Numbered from the stretch's first letter, positions 9,731 through 23,036 are shown. The stretch: 64,000 nt of DNA from Latrodectus hesperus (GCA_037975125.1 CM075855.1:82841278-82905277), one strand, 5' to 3'. Numbers and translations: made by a program. Notes: generated by a model from the letters alone, not told the origin.

Positions 9731-12700
9731 AACACTCCGTGGTCTAGTAAAGAAAATGCTGACGCTTTCATAGGCGCATTTATGAATGCTGCTTCACAAA
9801 GTGGAGCATTTTCATCAGATCAGATAGATGACATGTCAGTTATTAGTAACACATTGATGGCTGCAATGGACAACATGGGTGGAAGAATCACACCGTCTAA
9901 ATTACAGGCTTTAGATATGGCTTTTGCATCATCCGTGGCAGAAATAGCTGTAGCTGATGGCCAAAACGTTGGAGCTGCTACAAATGCCATATCAGACGCC
10001 TTACGGTCAGCCTTCTATCAAACTACCGGAGTGGTGAACAATCAATTTATTACTGAGATAAGTAGCCTAATTGGCATGTTTGCACAAGTATCAGCCAATG
10101 AAGTTTCTTATACATCAGCTGGCTCATCAAGCGCCGCAGCTTCAGCAGCAGTCTCAGCAGGACCAGGACCAGCAGCACAACCAGTTTACGCACCAAGCGG
10201 AGCAAGTGCAGCTGCAGCAGCGGCTAGTGGAGCAGCACCTGCAAGACAACAAGCTTATGGACCAGGAGGTTCAGGATCAGCAGCTGCAGCAGCCGCAGCA
10301 GAAGGCTCAGGACCAAGTGGATACGGACAAGGAGCAGGAGGAGCAGGTGCAGCTGCAGCAGCAGGTGCCGCAGGAGGATCTGGACCTGGAGGTTACGGAC
10401 AAGGACCATCAGGTTACGGCCCATCAGGACCTGGTGGACAACAAGGTTACGGACCAGGAGGATCTGGAGCAGCAGCTGCTGCAGCTGCGGCAGCAGGTGG
10501 AGCAGGACCTGGTAGACAACAAGGATATGGACCTGGAAGTTCTGGAGCAGCAGCGGCAGCAGCAGCTGGTGGACCAGGATATGGAGGTCAACAAGGTTAC
10601 GGACCAGGAGGAACAGGTGCAGCAGCAGCGGCGGCAGCTGGAGGTGCAGGACCAGGTAGACAACAAGCATATGGACCAGGAGGATCAGGTGTAGCAGCTG
10701 CAGCAGCAGCAGGCACAGGACCTAGTGGATACGGACCAGGAGCAGCTGGACCGGGAGGAGCAGGTGCAGCTGCAGCAGCTGCGGCAGGCGCCGCTGGACC
10801 TGGAAGACAACAAGCATATGGACCAGGTGGTTCCGGAGCAGCAGCGGCAGCAGCTGCTGGTGGACAAGGATATGGAGGTCAACAAGGTTACGGACCAGGA
10901 GGAGCAGGTGCAGCAGCTGCGGCGGCAGCTGGTGGTGCAGGACCTGGTACACAACAAGCATATGGACCAGGAGGATCTGGAGCAGCCGCGGCAGCAGGTG
11001 GAGCAGGACCTGGTAGACAACAAGGATATGGACCAGGAAGTTCTGGAGCAGCAGCGGCAGCAGCAGCTGGTGGACCAGGATATGGAGGTCAACAAGGTTA
11101 TGGACCAGGAGGAGCAGGTGCAGCAGCTGCTGCAGCCGCTGCCGCAGGGCCAGGACCTAGTGGATACGGACCAGGAGCAGCAGGACCAAGTGGACCAGGA
11201 GGAGCAGGTGCAGCAGCAGCTGCCGCAGGAGGATCTGGACCTGGAGGTTACGGACAAGGACCATCAGGTTACGGCCCATCAGGACCTGGTGGACAACAAG
11301 GTTACGGACCAGGAGGATCTGGAGCAGCAGCTGCAGCAGCCGCGGCAGCAGGTGGAGCAGGACCTGGTAGACAACAAGGATATGGACCAGGAGGAGCAGC
11401 AGCGGCAGCAGCAGCTGGTGGACCAGGATATGGAGGTCAACAAGGTTACGGACCAGGAGGAGCAGGTGCAGCAGCAGCGGCGGCAGCTGGTGGTGCAGGA
11501 CCAGGTAGACAACAAGCATATGGACCAGGAGGATCAGGTGCAGCAGCTGCAGCAGCAGCAGGCTCAGGACCTAGTGGATACGGACCAGGAGCAGGTGCAG
11601 CTGCAGCAGCTGCGGCAGGTGGCGCTGGACCTGGAAGACAACAAGCATATGGACCAGGTGGTTCTGGAGCAGCAGCGGCAGCAGCAGCTGGTGGACCAGG
11701 ATATGGAGGTCAACAAGGTTACGGACCAGGAGGAGCAGGTGCAGCAGCAGCGGCGGCAGCTGGTGGTGCAGGACCTGGTAGACAACAAGGATATGGACCA
11801 GGAAGTTCTGGAGCAGCAGCGGCAGCAGCAGCTGGTGGACCAGGATATGGAGATCAACAAGGTTACGGACCAGGAGGAGCAGGTGCAGCAGCAGCGGCGG
11901 CAGCTGGTGGTGCAGGACCTGGTAGACAACAAGCATATGGACCAGGAGGATCAGGTGCAGCAGCTGCAGCAGCAGCAGGCTCAGGACCTAGTGGATACGG
12001 ACCAGGAGCAGCTGGACCAGGAGGAGCTGCTGCAGCAGCAGCAGCTGCGGCAGGAGGCGCTGGTCCTGGAAGACAACAAGCATATGGACCAGGTGGTTCT
12101 GGAGCAGCAGCGGCAGCAGCAGCTGGTGGACCAGGATATGGAGGTCAACAAGGTTACGGACCAGGAGGAGCAGGTGCAGCAGCTGCGGCGGCAGCTGGTG
12201 GTGCAGGACCTGGTACACAACAAGCATATGGACCAGGAGGATCTGGAGCAGCAGCTGCAGCAGCCGCGGCAGCAGGTGGAGCAGGACCTGGTAGACAACA
12301 AGGATATGGACCAGGAAGTTCTGGAGCAGCAGCGGCAGCAGCAGCTGGTGGACCAGGATATGGAGGTCAACAAGGTTATGGACCAGGAGGAGCAGGTGCA
12401 GCAGCTGCTGCAGCCGCTGCCGCAGGGCCAGGACCTAGTGGATACGGACCAGGAGCAGCAGGACCAAGTGGACCAGGAGGAGCAGGTGCAGCAGCAGCAG
12501 CTGCCGCAGGAGGATCTGGACCTGGAGGTTACGGACAAGGACCATCAGGTTACGGCCCATCAGGACCTGGTGGACAACAAGGTTACGGACCAGGAGGATC
12601 TGGAGCAGCAGCTGCAGCAGCCGCGGCAGCAGGTGGAGCAGGACCTGGTAGACAACAAGGATATGGACCAGGAGGAGCAGCAGCGGCAGCAGCAGCTGGT

Positions 12701-15700
12701 GGACCAGGATATGGAGGTCAACAAGGTTACGGACCAGGAGGAGCAGGTGCAGCAGCAGCGGCGGCAGCTGGTGGTGCAGGACCAGGTAGACAACAAGCAT
12801 ATGGACCAGGAGGATCAGGTGCAGCAGCTGCAGCAGCAGCAGGCTCAGGACCTAGTGGATACGGACCAGGAGCAGCTGGACCGGGAGGAGCAGGTGCAGC
12901 TGCAGCAGCTGCGGCAGGCGGCGCTGGACCTGGAAGACAACAAGCATATGGACCAGGTGGTTCTGGAGCAGCAGCGGCAGCAGCAGCTGGTGGACCAGGA
13001 TATGGAGGTCAACAAGGTTACGGACCAGGAGGAGCAGGTGCAGCAGCAGCGGCGGCAGCTGGTGGTGCAGGACCTGGTAGACAACAAGGATATGGACCAG
13101 GAAGTTCTGGAGCAGCAGCGGCAGCAGCAGCTGGTGGACCAGGATATGGAGATCAACAAGGTTACGGACCAGGAGGAGCAGGTGCAGCAGCAGCGGCGGC
13201 AGCTGGTGGTGCAGGACCTGGTAGACAACAAGCATATGGACCAGGAGGATCAGGTGCAGCAGCTGCAGCAGCAGCAGGCTCAGGACCTAGTGGATACGGA
13301 CCAGGAGCAGCTGGACCAGGAGGAGCTGCTGCAGCAGCAGCAGCTGCGGCAGGAGGCGCTGGTCCTGGAAGACAACAAGCATATGGACCAGGTGGTTCTG
13401 GAGCAGCAGCGGCAGCAGCAGCTGGTGGACCAGGATATGGAGGTCAACAAGGTTACGGACCAGGAGGAGCAGGTGCAGCAGCTGCGGCGGCAGCTGGTGG
13501 TGCAGGACCTGGTACACAACAAGCATATGGACCAGGAGGATCTGGAGCAGCAGCTGCAGCAGCCGCGGCAGCAGGTGGAGCAGGACCTGGTAGACAACAA
13601 GGATATGGACCAGGAAGTTCTGGAGCAGCAGCGGCAGCAGCAGCTGGTGGACCAGGATATGGAGGTCAACAAGGTTATGGACCAGGAGGATCAGGTGCAG
13701 CAGCCGCTGCCGCAGGGCCAGGACCTAGTGGATACGGACCAGGAGCAGCAGGACCAAGTGGACCAGGATTAGCAGGTGCAGCAGCAGCAGCTGCCGCAGG
13801 AGGATCTGGACCTGGAGGTAATGGACAAAGACCATCAGGTTACGGCCAATCAGGACCTGGTGGACAACAAGGTTATGGACCAGGAGGATCTGGAGCAGCC
13901 GCTGCAGCAGCCGCGGCAGCAGGTGGAGCCGGACCTGGTAGACAACAAGGATATGGACCAGGAAGTTCTGGAGCAGCAGCGGCAGCAGCAGCTGGTGGAC
14001 CAGGATATGGAGGTCAACAAGGTTACGGACCAGGAGGAGCAGGTGCAGCAGCAGCGGCGGCAGCTGGTGGTGCAGGACCAGGTAGACAACAAGCATATGG
14101 ACCAGGAGGATCAGGTGCAGCAGCTGCAGCAGCAGCAGGCTCAGGACCTAGTGGATACGGACCAGGAGCAGCTGGACCGGGAGGAGCAGGTGCAGCTGCA
14201 GCAGCTGCGGCAGGCGGCGCTGGACCTGGAAGACAACAAGCATATGGACCAGGTGGTTCTGGAGCAGCAGCGGCAGCAGCAGCTGGTGGACCAGGATATG
14301 GAGGTCAACAAGGTTACGGACCAGGAGGAGCAGGTGCAGCAGCTGCGGCGGCAGCTGGTGGTGCAGGACCTGGTACACAACAAGCATATGGACCAGGAGG
14401 ATCTGGAGCAGCAGCTGCAGCAGCCGCGGCAGCAGGTGGAGCAGGACCTGGTAGACAACAAGGATATGGACCAGGAAGTTCTGGAGCAGCAGCGGCAGCA
14501 GCAGCTGGTGGACCAGGATATGGAGGTCAACAAGGTTATGGACCAGGAGGAGCAGGTGCAGCAGCTGCAGCAGCCGCTGCCGCAGGGCCAGGACCTAGTG
14601 GATACGGACCAGGAGCAGCAGGACCAAGTGGACCAGGAGGAGCAGGTGCAGCAGCAGCAGCAGCTGCCGCAGGAGGATCTGGACCTGGAGGTTACGGACA
14701 AGGACCATCAGGTTACGGCCCATCAGGACCTGGTGGACAACAAGGTTACGGACCAGGAGGATCTGGAGCAGCAGCTGCAGCAGCGGCGGCAGCAGGTGGA
14801 GCAGGACCTGGTAGACAACAAGGATATGGACCAGGAAGTTCTGGAGCAGCAGCGGCAGCAGCAGCTGGTGGACCAGGATATGGAGGTCAACAAGGTTACG
14901 GACCAGGAGGATCTGGAGCAGCAGCTGCAGCAGCGGCGGCAGCAGGTGGAGCAGGACCTGGTAGACAACAAGGATATGGACCAGGTGGTTCTGGAGCAGC
15001 AGCGGCAGCAGCAGCTGGTGGACCAGGATATGGAGGTCAACAAGGTTACGGACCAGGAGGAGCAGGTGCAGCAGCTGCGGCGGCAGCTGGTGGTGCAGGA
15101 CCTGGTACACAACAAGCATATGGACCAGGAGGATCTGGAGCAGCAGCTGCAGCAGCCGCGGCAGCAGGTGGAGCAGGACCTGGTAGACAACAAGGATATG
15201 GACCAGGAAGTTCTGGAGCAGCAGCGGCAGCAGCAGCTGGTGGACCAGGATATGGAGGTCAACAAGGTTATGGACCAGGAGGAGCAGGTGCAGCAGCTGC
15301 AGCAGCCGCTGCCGCAGGGCCAGGACCTAGTGGATACGGACCAGGAGCAGCAGGACCAAGTGGACCAGGAGGAGCAGGTGCAGCAGCAGCAGCAGCTGCC
15401 GCAGGAGGATCTGGACCTGGAGGTTACGGACAAGGACCATCAGGTTACGGCCCATCAGGACCTGGTGGACAACAAGGTTACGGACCAGGAGGATCTGGAG
15501 CAGCAGCTGCAGCAGCGGCGGCAGCAGGTGGAGCAGGACCTGGTAGACAACAAGGATATGGACCAGGAAGTTCTGGAGCAGCAGCGGCAGCAGCAGCTGG
15601 TGGACCAGGATATGGAGGTCAACAAGGTTACGGACCAGGAGGAGCAGGTGCAGCAGCAGCGGCGGCAGCTGGTGGTGCAGGACCAGGTAGACAACAAGCA

Positions 15701-18631
15701 TATGGACCAGGAGGATCAGGTTCAGCAGCTGCAGCAGCAGCAGGCACAGGACCTAGTGGATACGGACCAGGAGCAGCTGGACCGGGAGGAGCAGGTGCAG
15801 CTGCAGCAGCAGCGGCAGGCGGCGCTGGACCTGGAAGACAACAAGCATACGGACCAGGTGGTTCTGGAGCAGCAGCGGCAGCAGCTGCTGGTGGACCAGG
15901 TTATGGAGGTCAACAAGGTTACGGACCAGGAGGAGCAGGTGCAGCAGCTGCGGCGGCAGCTGGTGGTGCAGGACCTGGTACAAAACAAGCATATGGACCA
16001 GGAGGATCTGGAGCAGCAGCTGCAGCAGCCGCGGCAGCAGGTGGAGCAGGACCTGGTAGACAACAAGGATATGGACCAGGAAGTTCTGGGAGCGCAGCGC
16101 AGCTGGTGGACCAGGATATGGAGGTCAACAAGGTTATGGACCAGGAGGAGCAGGTGCAGCAGCTGCTGCAGCCGCTGCCGCAGGGCCAGGACCTAGTGGA
16201 TACGGACCAGGAGCAGCAGGACCAAGTGGACCAGGAGGAGCAGGTGCAGCAGCAGCAGCAGCTGCCGCAGGAGGATCTGGACCTGGAGGTTACGGACAAG
16301 GACCATCAGGTTACGGCCCATCAGGACCTGGTGGACAACAAGGTTACGGACCAGGAGGATCTGGAGCAGCAGCTGCAGCAGCCGCGGCAGCAGGTGGAGC
16401 AGGACCTGGTAGACAACAAGGATATGGACCAGGAGGAGCAGCAGCGGCAGCAGCAGCTGGTGGACCAGGATATGGAGGTCAACAAGGTTACGGACCAGGA
16501 GGAGCAGGTGCAGCAGCAGCGGCGGCAGCTGGTGGTGCAGGACCAGGTAGACAACAAGCATATGGACCAGGAGGATCAGGTGCAGCAGCTGCAGCAGCAG
16601 CAGGCTCAGGACCTAGTGGATACGGACCAGGAGCAGCTGGACCGGGAGGAGCAGGCAGTAGCAGCTGCGGCAGGCGGCGCTGGACCTGGAAGACAACAAG
16701 CATATGGACCAGGTGGTTCTGGAGCAGCAGCGGCAGCAGCAGCTGGTGGACCAGGATATGGAGGTCAACAAGGTTACGGACCAGGAGGAGCAGGTGCAGC
16801 AGCAGCGGCGGCAGCTGGTGGTGCAGGACCTGGTAGACAACAAGGATATGGACCAGGAAGTTCTGGAGCAGCAGCGGCAGCAGCAGCTGGTGGACCAGGA
16901 TATGGAGATCAACAAGGTTACGGACCAGGAGGAGCAGGTGCAGCAGCAGCGGCAGCAGTTGGTGGTGCAGGACCTGGTAGACAACAAGCATATGGACCAG
17001 GAGGATCAGGTGCAGCAGCTGCAGCAGCAGCAGGCTCAGGACCTAGTGGATACGGACCAGGAGCAGCTGGACCAGGAGGAGCTGCTGCAGCAGCAGCAGC
17101 TGCGGCAGGAGGCGCTGGTCCTAGACGACAACAAGCATACGGACCAGGTGGTTCTGGAGCAGCAGCGGCAGCAGCAGCTGGTGGACCAGGATATGGAGGT
17201 CAACAAGGTTACGGACCAGGAGGAGCAGGTGCAGCAGCTGCGGCGGCAGCTGGTGGTGCAGGACCTGGTACACAACAAGCATATGGACCAGGAGGATCAG
17301 GTGCAGCAGCTGCAGCAGCCACTGCCGCAGGGCCAGGACCTAGTGGATACGGACCAGGAGCAGCAGGACCAAGTGGACCAGGAGGAGCAGGTGCAGCAGC
17401 GGCAGCAGCTGCCGCAGGAGGATCTGGGCCTGGAGGTTACGGACAAGGACCATCAGGTTACGGCCCATCAGGACCTGGTGGACAACAAGGTTATGGACCA
17501 GGAGGATCTGGAGCAGCAGCTGCAGCAGCCGCGGCAGCAGGTGGAGCAGGACCTGGTAGACAACAAGGATATGGACAAGGAAGTTCTGGAGCAGCAGCGG
17601 CAGCAGCAGCTGGTGGACCAGGATATGGAGGTCAACAAGGTTTCGGACCAGGAGGAGCAGGTGCAGCAGCAGCAGCGGCAGCTGGTGGTGCAGGACCAGG
17701 TAGACAACAAGCATATGGACCAGGAGGATCAGGTGCAGCAGCTGCAGCAGCAGGTGGAGCAGGACCTGGTAGACAACAAGGATATGGACCAGGAGGTTCT
17801 GGAGCAGCAGCTGCAGCAGCCGCGGCAGCAGGTGGAGCAGGACCTGGTAGACAACAAGGATATGGACAAGGAAGTTCTGGAGCAGCAGCGGCAGCAGCAG
17901 CTGGTGGACCAGGATATGGAGGTCAACAAGGTTTCGGACCAGGAGGAGCAGGTGCAGCAGCAGCAGCAGCAGCAGCGGCAGCTGGTGGTGCAGGACCTGG
18001 TAGGCAACAAGCATATGGACCAGGAGGATCAGGAGCAGCAGCTGCAGCAGCTGCTGCCGCAGGCTCAGGACCCAGTGGATACGGACCATCAGCAGCAGGA
18101 CCAAGTGGACCAGGAGGATCATCTGCCGCAGCAGCGGCTGCCGCAGGTGGATCTGGCCCTGGAGGTTTTGGTCAAGGACCAACAGGTTATGGTCCCTCAG
18201 GACCTGGTGGACAACAAGGATACGGGCCAGGTGCATCAGGTGCTGCAGCGGCAGCAGCAGCTAGTGGATCAGGTGGATATGGTCCTTCACAATATGTTCC
18301 TAGCTCTGTTGCTTCTAGTGCTGCATCAGCAGCCTCAGCTTTATCTTCACCGACAACGCATGCCAGAATTTCTTCCCATGCATCAACTCTATTATCAAGT
18401 GGGCCAACTAATGCGGCAGCTCTTTCTAATGTCATTAGTAATGCCGTTTCCCAAGTCAGTGCAAGTAATCCAGGATCTTCCTCTTGTGATGTCCTTGTTC
18501 AAGCACTTCTTGAAATAATTACTGCATTAATTAGTATACTAGATTCCTCTAGTGTTGGACAAGTTAATTACGGTTCTTCAGGACAGTATGCACAAATTGT
18601 AGGGCAGTCTATGCAACAAGCTATGGGGTGA
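9644..18631 (+). CDS. MaSp2: Major ampullate spidroin 2 (dragline silk protein)
   Basis: Single-exon 2,995-residue secreted silk protein, stored in the major ampullate gland and spun as dragline. Residues 1 to about 29 are a signal peptide (hydrophobic LALSLLVVLCTQSLYAL). Residues ~30-155 form the spidroin N-terminal domain. Residues known from the family for pH-triggered dimerisation are visible: W33, D62/D63, K86, E100 and E138. Residues ~158-2885 are repeats of GPG-, GYGPGGQQ- and GPGRQQ-type modules alternating with poly-Ala blocks of 5-11 residues. The Pro and Gln content separates MaSp2 from MaSp1. Residues ~2886-2995 are the C-terminal domain, with R2908, the single conserved Cys 2948 and E2957. 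The start MTTMN matches other spidroins; a second ATG lies at 9653. The stop is TGA. Residues ~2153-2337 are out of frame (see the findings). The wording is theridiid-like. Confidence 0.95.
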   Translation: MTTMNWSTRLALSLLVVLCTQSLYALGQANTPWSSKENADAFIGAFMNAASQSGAFSSDQIDDMSVISNTLMAAMDNMGGRITPSKLQALDMAFASSVAEIAVADGQNVGAATNAISDALRSAFYQTTGVVNNQFITEISSLIGMFAQVSANEVSYTSAGSSSAAASAAVSAGPGPAAQPVYAPSGASAAAAAASGAAPARQQAYGPGGSGSAAAAAAAEGSGPSGYGQGAGGAGAAAAAGAAGGSGPGGYGQGPSGYGPSGPGGQQGYGPGGSGAAAAAAAAAGGAGPGRQQGYGPGSSGAAAAAAAGGPGYGGQQGYGPGGTGAAAAAAAGGAGPGRQQAYGPGGSGVAAAAAAGTGPSGYGPGAAGPGGAGAAAAAAAGAAGPGRQQAYGPGGSGAAAAAAAGGQGYGGQQGYGPGGAGAAAAAAAGGAGPGTQQAYGPGGSGAAAAAGGAGPGRQQGYGPGSSGAAAAAAAGGPGYGGQQGYGPGGAGAAAAAAAAAGPGPSGYGPGAAGPSGPGGAGAAAAAAGGSGPGGYGQGPSGYGPSGPGGQQGYGPGGSGAAAAAAAAAGGAGPGRQQGYGPGGAAAAAAAGGPGYGGQQGYGPGGAGAAAAAAAGGAGPGRQQAYGPGGSGAAAAAAAGSGPSGYGPGAGAAAAAAAGGAGPGRQQAYGPGGSGAAAAAAAGGPGYGGQQGYGPGGAGAAAAAAAGGAGPGRQQGYGPGSSGAAAAAAAGGPGYGDQQGYGPGGAGAAAAAAAGGAGPGRQQAYGPGGSGAAAAAAAGSGPSGYGPGAAGPGGAAAAAAAAAGGAGPGRQQAYGPGGSGAAAAAAAGGPGYGGQQGYGPGGAGAAAAAAAGGAGPGTQQAYGPGGSGAAAAAAAAAGGAGPGRQQGYGPGSSGAAAAAAAGGPGYGGQQGYGPGGAGAAAAAAAAAGPGPSGYGPGAAGPSGPGGAGAAAAAAAGGSGPGGYGQGPSGYGPSGPGGQQGYGPGGSGAAAAAAAAAGGAGPGRQQGYGPGGAAAAAAAGGPGYGGQQGYGPGGAGAAAAAAAGGAGPGRQQAYGPGGSGAAAAAAAGSGPSGYGPGAAGPGGAGAAAAAAAGGAGPGRQQAYGPGGSGAAAAAAAGGPGYGGQQGYGPGGAGAAAAAAAGGAGPGRQQGYGPGSSGAAAAAAAGGPGYGDQQGYGPGGAGAAAAAAAGGAGPGRQQAYGPGGSGAAAAAAAGSGPSGYGPGAAGPGGAAAAAAAAAGGAGPGRQQAYGPGGSGAAAAAAAGGPGYGGQQGYGPGGAGAAAAAAAGGAGPGTQQAYGPGGSGAAAAAAAAAGGAGPGRQQGYGPGSSGAAAAAAAGGPGYGGQQGYGPGGSGAAAAAAGPGPSGYGPGAAGPSGPGLAGAAAAAAAGGSGPGGNGQRPSGYGQSGPGGQQGYGPGGSGAAAAAAAAAGGAGPGRQQGYGPGSSGAAAAAAAGGPGYGGQQGYGPGGAGAAAAAAAGGAGPGRQQAYGPGGSGAAAAAAAGSGPSGYGPGAAGPGGAGAAAAAAAGGAGPGRQQAYGPGGSGAAAAAAAGGPGYGGQQGYGPGGAGAAAAAAAGGAGPGTQQAYGPGGSGAAAAAAAAAGGAGPGRQQGYGPGSSGAAAAAAAGGPGYGGQQGYGPGGAGAAAAAAAAAGPGPSGYGPGAAGPSGPGGAGAAAAAAAAGGSGPGGYGQGPSGYGPSGPGGQQGYGPGGSGAAAAAAAAAGGAGPGRQQGYGPGSSGAAAAAAAGGPGYGGQQGYGPGGSGAAAAAAAAAGGAGPGRQQGYGPGGSGAAAAAAAGGPGYGGQQGYGPGGAGAAAAAAAGGAGPGTQQAYGPGGSGAAAAAAAAAGGAGPGRQQGYGPGSSGAAAAAAAGGPGYGGQQGYGPGGAGAAAAAAAAAGPGPSGYGPGAAGPSGPGGAGAAAAAAAAGGSGPGGYGQGPSGYGPSGPGGQQGYGPGGSGAAAAAAAAAGGAGPGRQQGYGPGSSGAAAAAAAGGPGYGGQQGYGPGGAGAAAAAAAGGAGPGRQQAYGPGGSGSAAAAAAGTGPSGYGPGAAGPGGAGAAAAAAAGGAGPGRQQAYGPGGSGAAAAAAAGGPGYGGQQGYGPGGAGAAAAAAAGGAGPGTKQAYGPGGSGAAAAAAAAAGGAGPGRQQGYGPGSSGSAAQLVDQDMEVNKVMDQEEQVQQLLQPLPQGQDLVDTDQEQQDQVDQEEQVQQQQQLPQEDLDLEVTDKDHQVTAHQDLVDNKVTDQEDLEQQLQQPRQQVEQDLVDNKDMDQEEQQRQQQLVDQDMEVNKVTDQEEQVQQQRRQLVVQDQVDNKHMDQEDQVQQLQQQQAQDLVDTDQEQLDREEQAVAAAAGGAGPGRQQAYGPGGSGAAAAAAAGGPGYGGQQGYGPGGAGAAAAAAAGGAGPGRQQGYGPGSSGAAAAAAAGGPGYGDQQGYGPGGAGAAAAAAVGGAGPGRQQAYGPGGSGAAAAAAAGSGPSGYGPGAAGPGGAAAAAAAAAGGAGPRRQQAYGPGGSGAAAAAAAGGPGYGGQQGYGPGGAGAAAAAAAGGAGPGTQQAYGPGGSGAAAAAATAAGPGPSGYGPGAAGPSGPGGAGAAAAAAAAGGSGPGGYGQGPSGYGPSGPGGQQGYGPGGSGAAAAAAAAAGGAGPGRQQGYGQGSSGAAAAAAAGGPGYGGQQGFGPGGAGAAAAAAAGGAGPGRQQAYGPGGSGAAAAAAGGAGPGRQQGYGPGGSGAAAAAAAAAGGAGPGRQQGYGQGSSGAAAAAAAGGPGYGGQQGFGPGGAGAAAAAAAAAAGGAGPGRQQAYGPGGSGAAAAAAAAAGSGPSGYGPSAAGPSGPGGSSAAAAAAAGGSGPGGFGQGPTGYGPSGPGGQQGYGPGASGAAAAAAASGSGGYGPSQYVPSSVASSAASAASALSSPTTHARISSHASTLLSSGPTNAAALSNVISNAVSQVSASNPGSSSCDVLVQALLEIITALISILDSSSVGQVNYGSSGQYAQIVGQSMQQAMG
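9731..10114 (+). other. MaSp2: MaSp2 N-terminal domain (pH-sensing relay)
   Basis: Non-repetitive five-helix domain, residues ~30-157. In known spidroins it keeps the protein soluble at neutral pH and dimerises antiparallel as the duct acidifies. Conserved motifs are TPWSSKENADAFIGAF, DDMSVISNTLMAAMDNMG, SKLQALDMAFASSVAEIA and FYQTTGVVNNQFITEI. The key acidic residues E100 and E138 are retained. D105 lies where some family members have a third glutamate. Confidence 0.88.
11231..12511 (+). repeat. MaSp2: MaSp2 ensemble repeat unit, 1281 nt (left twin)
   Basis: It is nearly identical to the next unit. It lacks an 18-nt piece near 11590 (GYGPGAGAAAA here, GYGPGAAGPGGAGAAAA in the twin) and has 9 nt more Ala codons near 12400. 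The length difference is exactly accounted for (1281+18-9=1290). Confidence 0.85.
12512..13801 (+). repeat. MaSp2: MaSp2 ensemble repeat unit, 1290 nt (right twin)
   Basis: A near-copy of 11231-12511 differing by two in-frame indels and few substitutions. This implies recent duplication or gene conversion. The following unit opens with an atypical variant at 13818-13860 (GGNGQRPSGYGQSGPG). Confidence 0.85.
16088..16657 (+). other. MaSp2: Frame-shifted segment inside MaSp2 (compensated indels)
   Basis: At 16085-16105 the usual TCT GGA (GCA)n GCT stretch of 27 nt is only 20 nt (tctgggagcgcagcgcagct), a net -7. At 16652-16665 the usual 24-nt Ala stretch is 19 nt (cagtagcagctgcggcagg), a net -5. 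The sum is -12, so the correct frame resumes at GAGPGRQQ. Between them about 185 residues (2153-2337) read as QLVDQDMEVNKV-type sequence instead of AAAGGPGYGGQQ. The shifted frame has no stop, so the ORF survives. Confidence 0.9.
18299..18628 (+). other. MaSp2: MaSp2 C-terminal domain
   Basis: Non-repetitive ~110-residue domain. In the family it forms a disulphide-linked parallel dimer and controls shear-induced assembly. Visible features are SSAASAASALSS linker helices, ARISSHASTLLSSGPTN, SNVISNAVSQ, the single Cys in SSSCDVLVQALLEIITAL, and the end YAQIVGQSMQQAMG. R2908 and E2957 occupy the conserved salt-bridge positions. Confidence 0.9.
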
Positions 18632-18688
18632 AGCCTTACGTTTTGATTTCTTATAATGAATCCGTGTAATTTGTAGTTTTAATTTCAG

Positions 18689-18694
18689 AATAAA
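18689..18694 (+). promoter_or_regulatory. Poly(A) signal of MaSp2
   Basis: AATAAA lies 58 nt after the stop codon, followed by T-rich sequence (ttctttattcgtttgtattc), as expected for 3' end processing. Confidence 0.8.
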
Positions 18695-18729
18695 TTGTCA
18701 AAGCATTCTTTATTCGTTTGTATTCTTTA

Positions 18730-22990
<4,261 letters not shown>

Positions 22991-23036
22991 GCTTACTAAA
23001 TCGCCTATAAGAGCACTTATAGGCGATTTAGTAAGC
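22991..23036. repeat. Perfect 21-bp inverted repeat with 4-nt loop
   Basis: gcttactaaatcgcctataa plus g (22991-23011) is exactly complementary to 23016-23036, separated by agca. The stem is mixed-sequence rather than simple AT. No transposon terminus or ORF adjoins it. Confidence 0.95.

Larger units (their letters stand above)
10115..18298 (+). repeat. MaSp2: MaSp2 repetitive region with higher-order ensemble repeats
   Basis: The array of Gly/Pro/Gln modules and poly-Ala blocks is GC-rich, unlike its flanks. Ala is mostly GCA and Gly mostly GGA. A landmark module (GGSGPGGYGQGPSGYGPSGP or a variant) begins at 10376, 11231, 12512, 13802, 14675, 15407, 16273, 17420 and 18149. This gives ensemble lengths of 855, 1281, 1290, 873, 732, 866, 1147 and 729 nt. 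Central ensembles look almost identical. Modules at both ends, especially after about 17640 (QQGFGPGG, GYGQGSSG), diverge, which is typical of gene-conversion-homogenised spidroins. Confidence 0.9.

Noticed and set aside
9541..9747. 68-codon ORF overlapping the MaSp2 start
   Set aside because: It spans the TATA box and initiator and lies out of frame with the spidroin; it is upstream shadow sequence.
10725..16196. Long Gln/Glu/Asp-rich ORFs overlapping MaSp2 in the +1 frame and Ser/Cys- or Leu-rich ORFs on the minus strand
   Set aside because: They are frame shadows of the silk repeats created by GCA/GGA codon use. They have no start context or independent domains, and the 806-codon one ends in a frame change caused by the 16088 indel.
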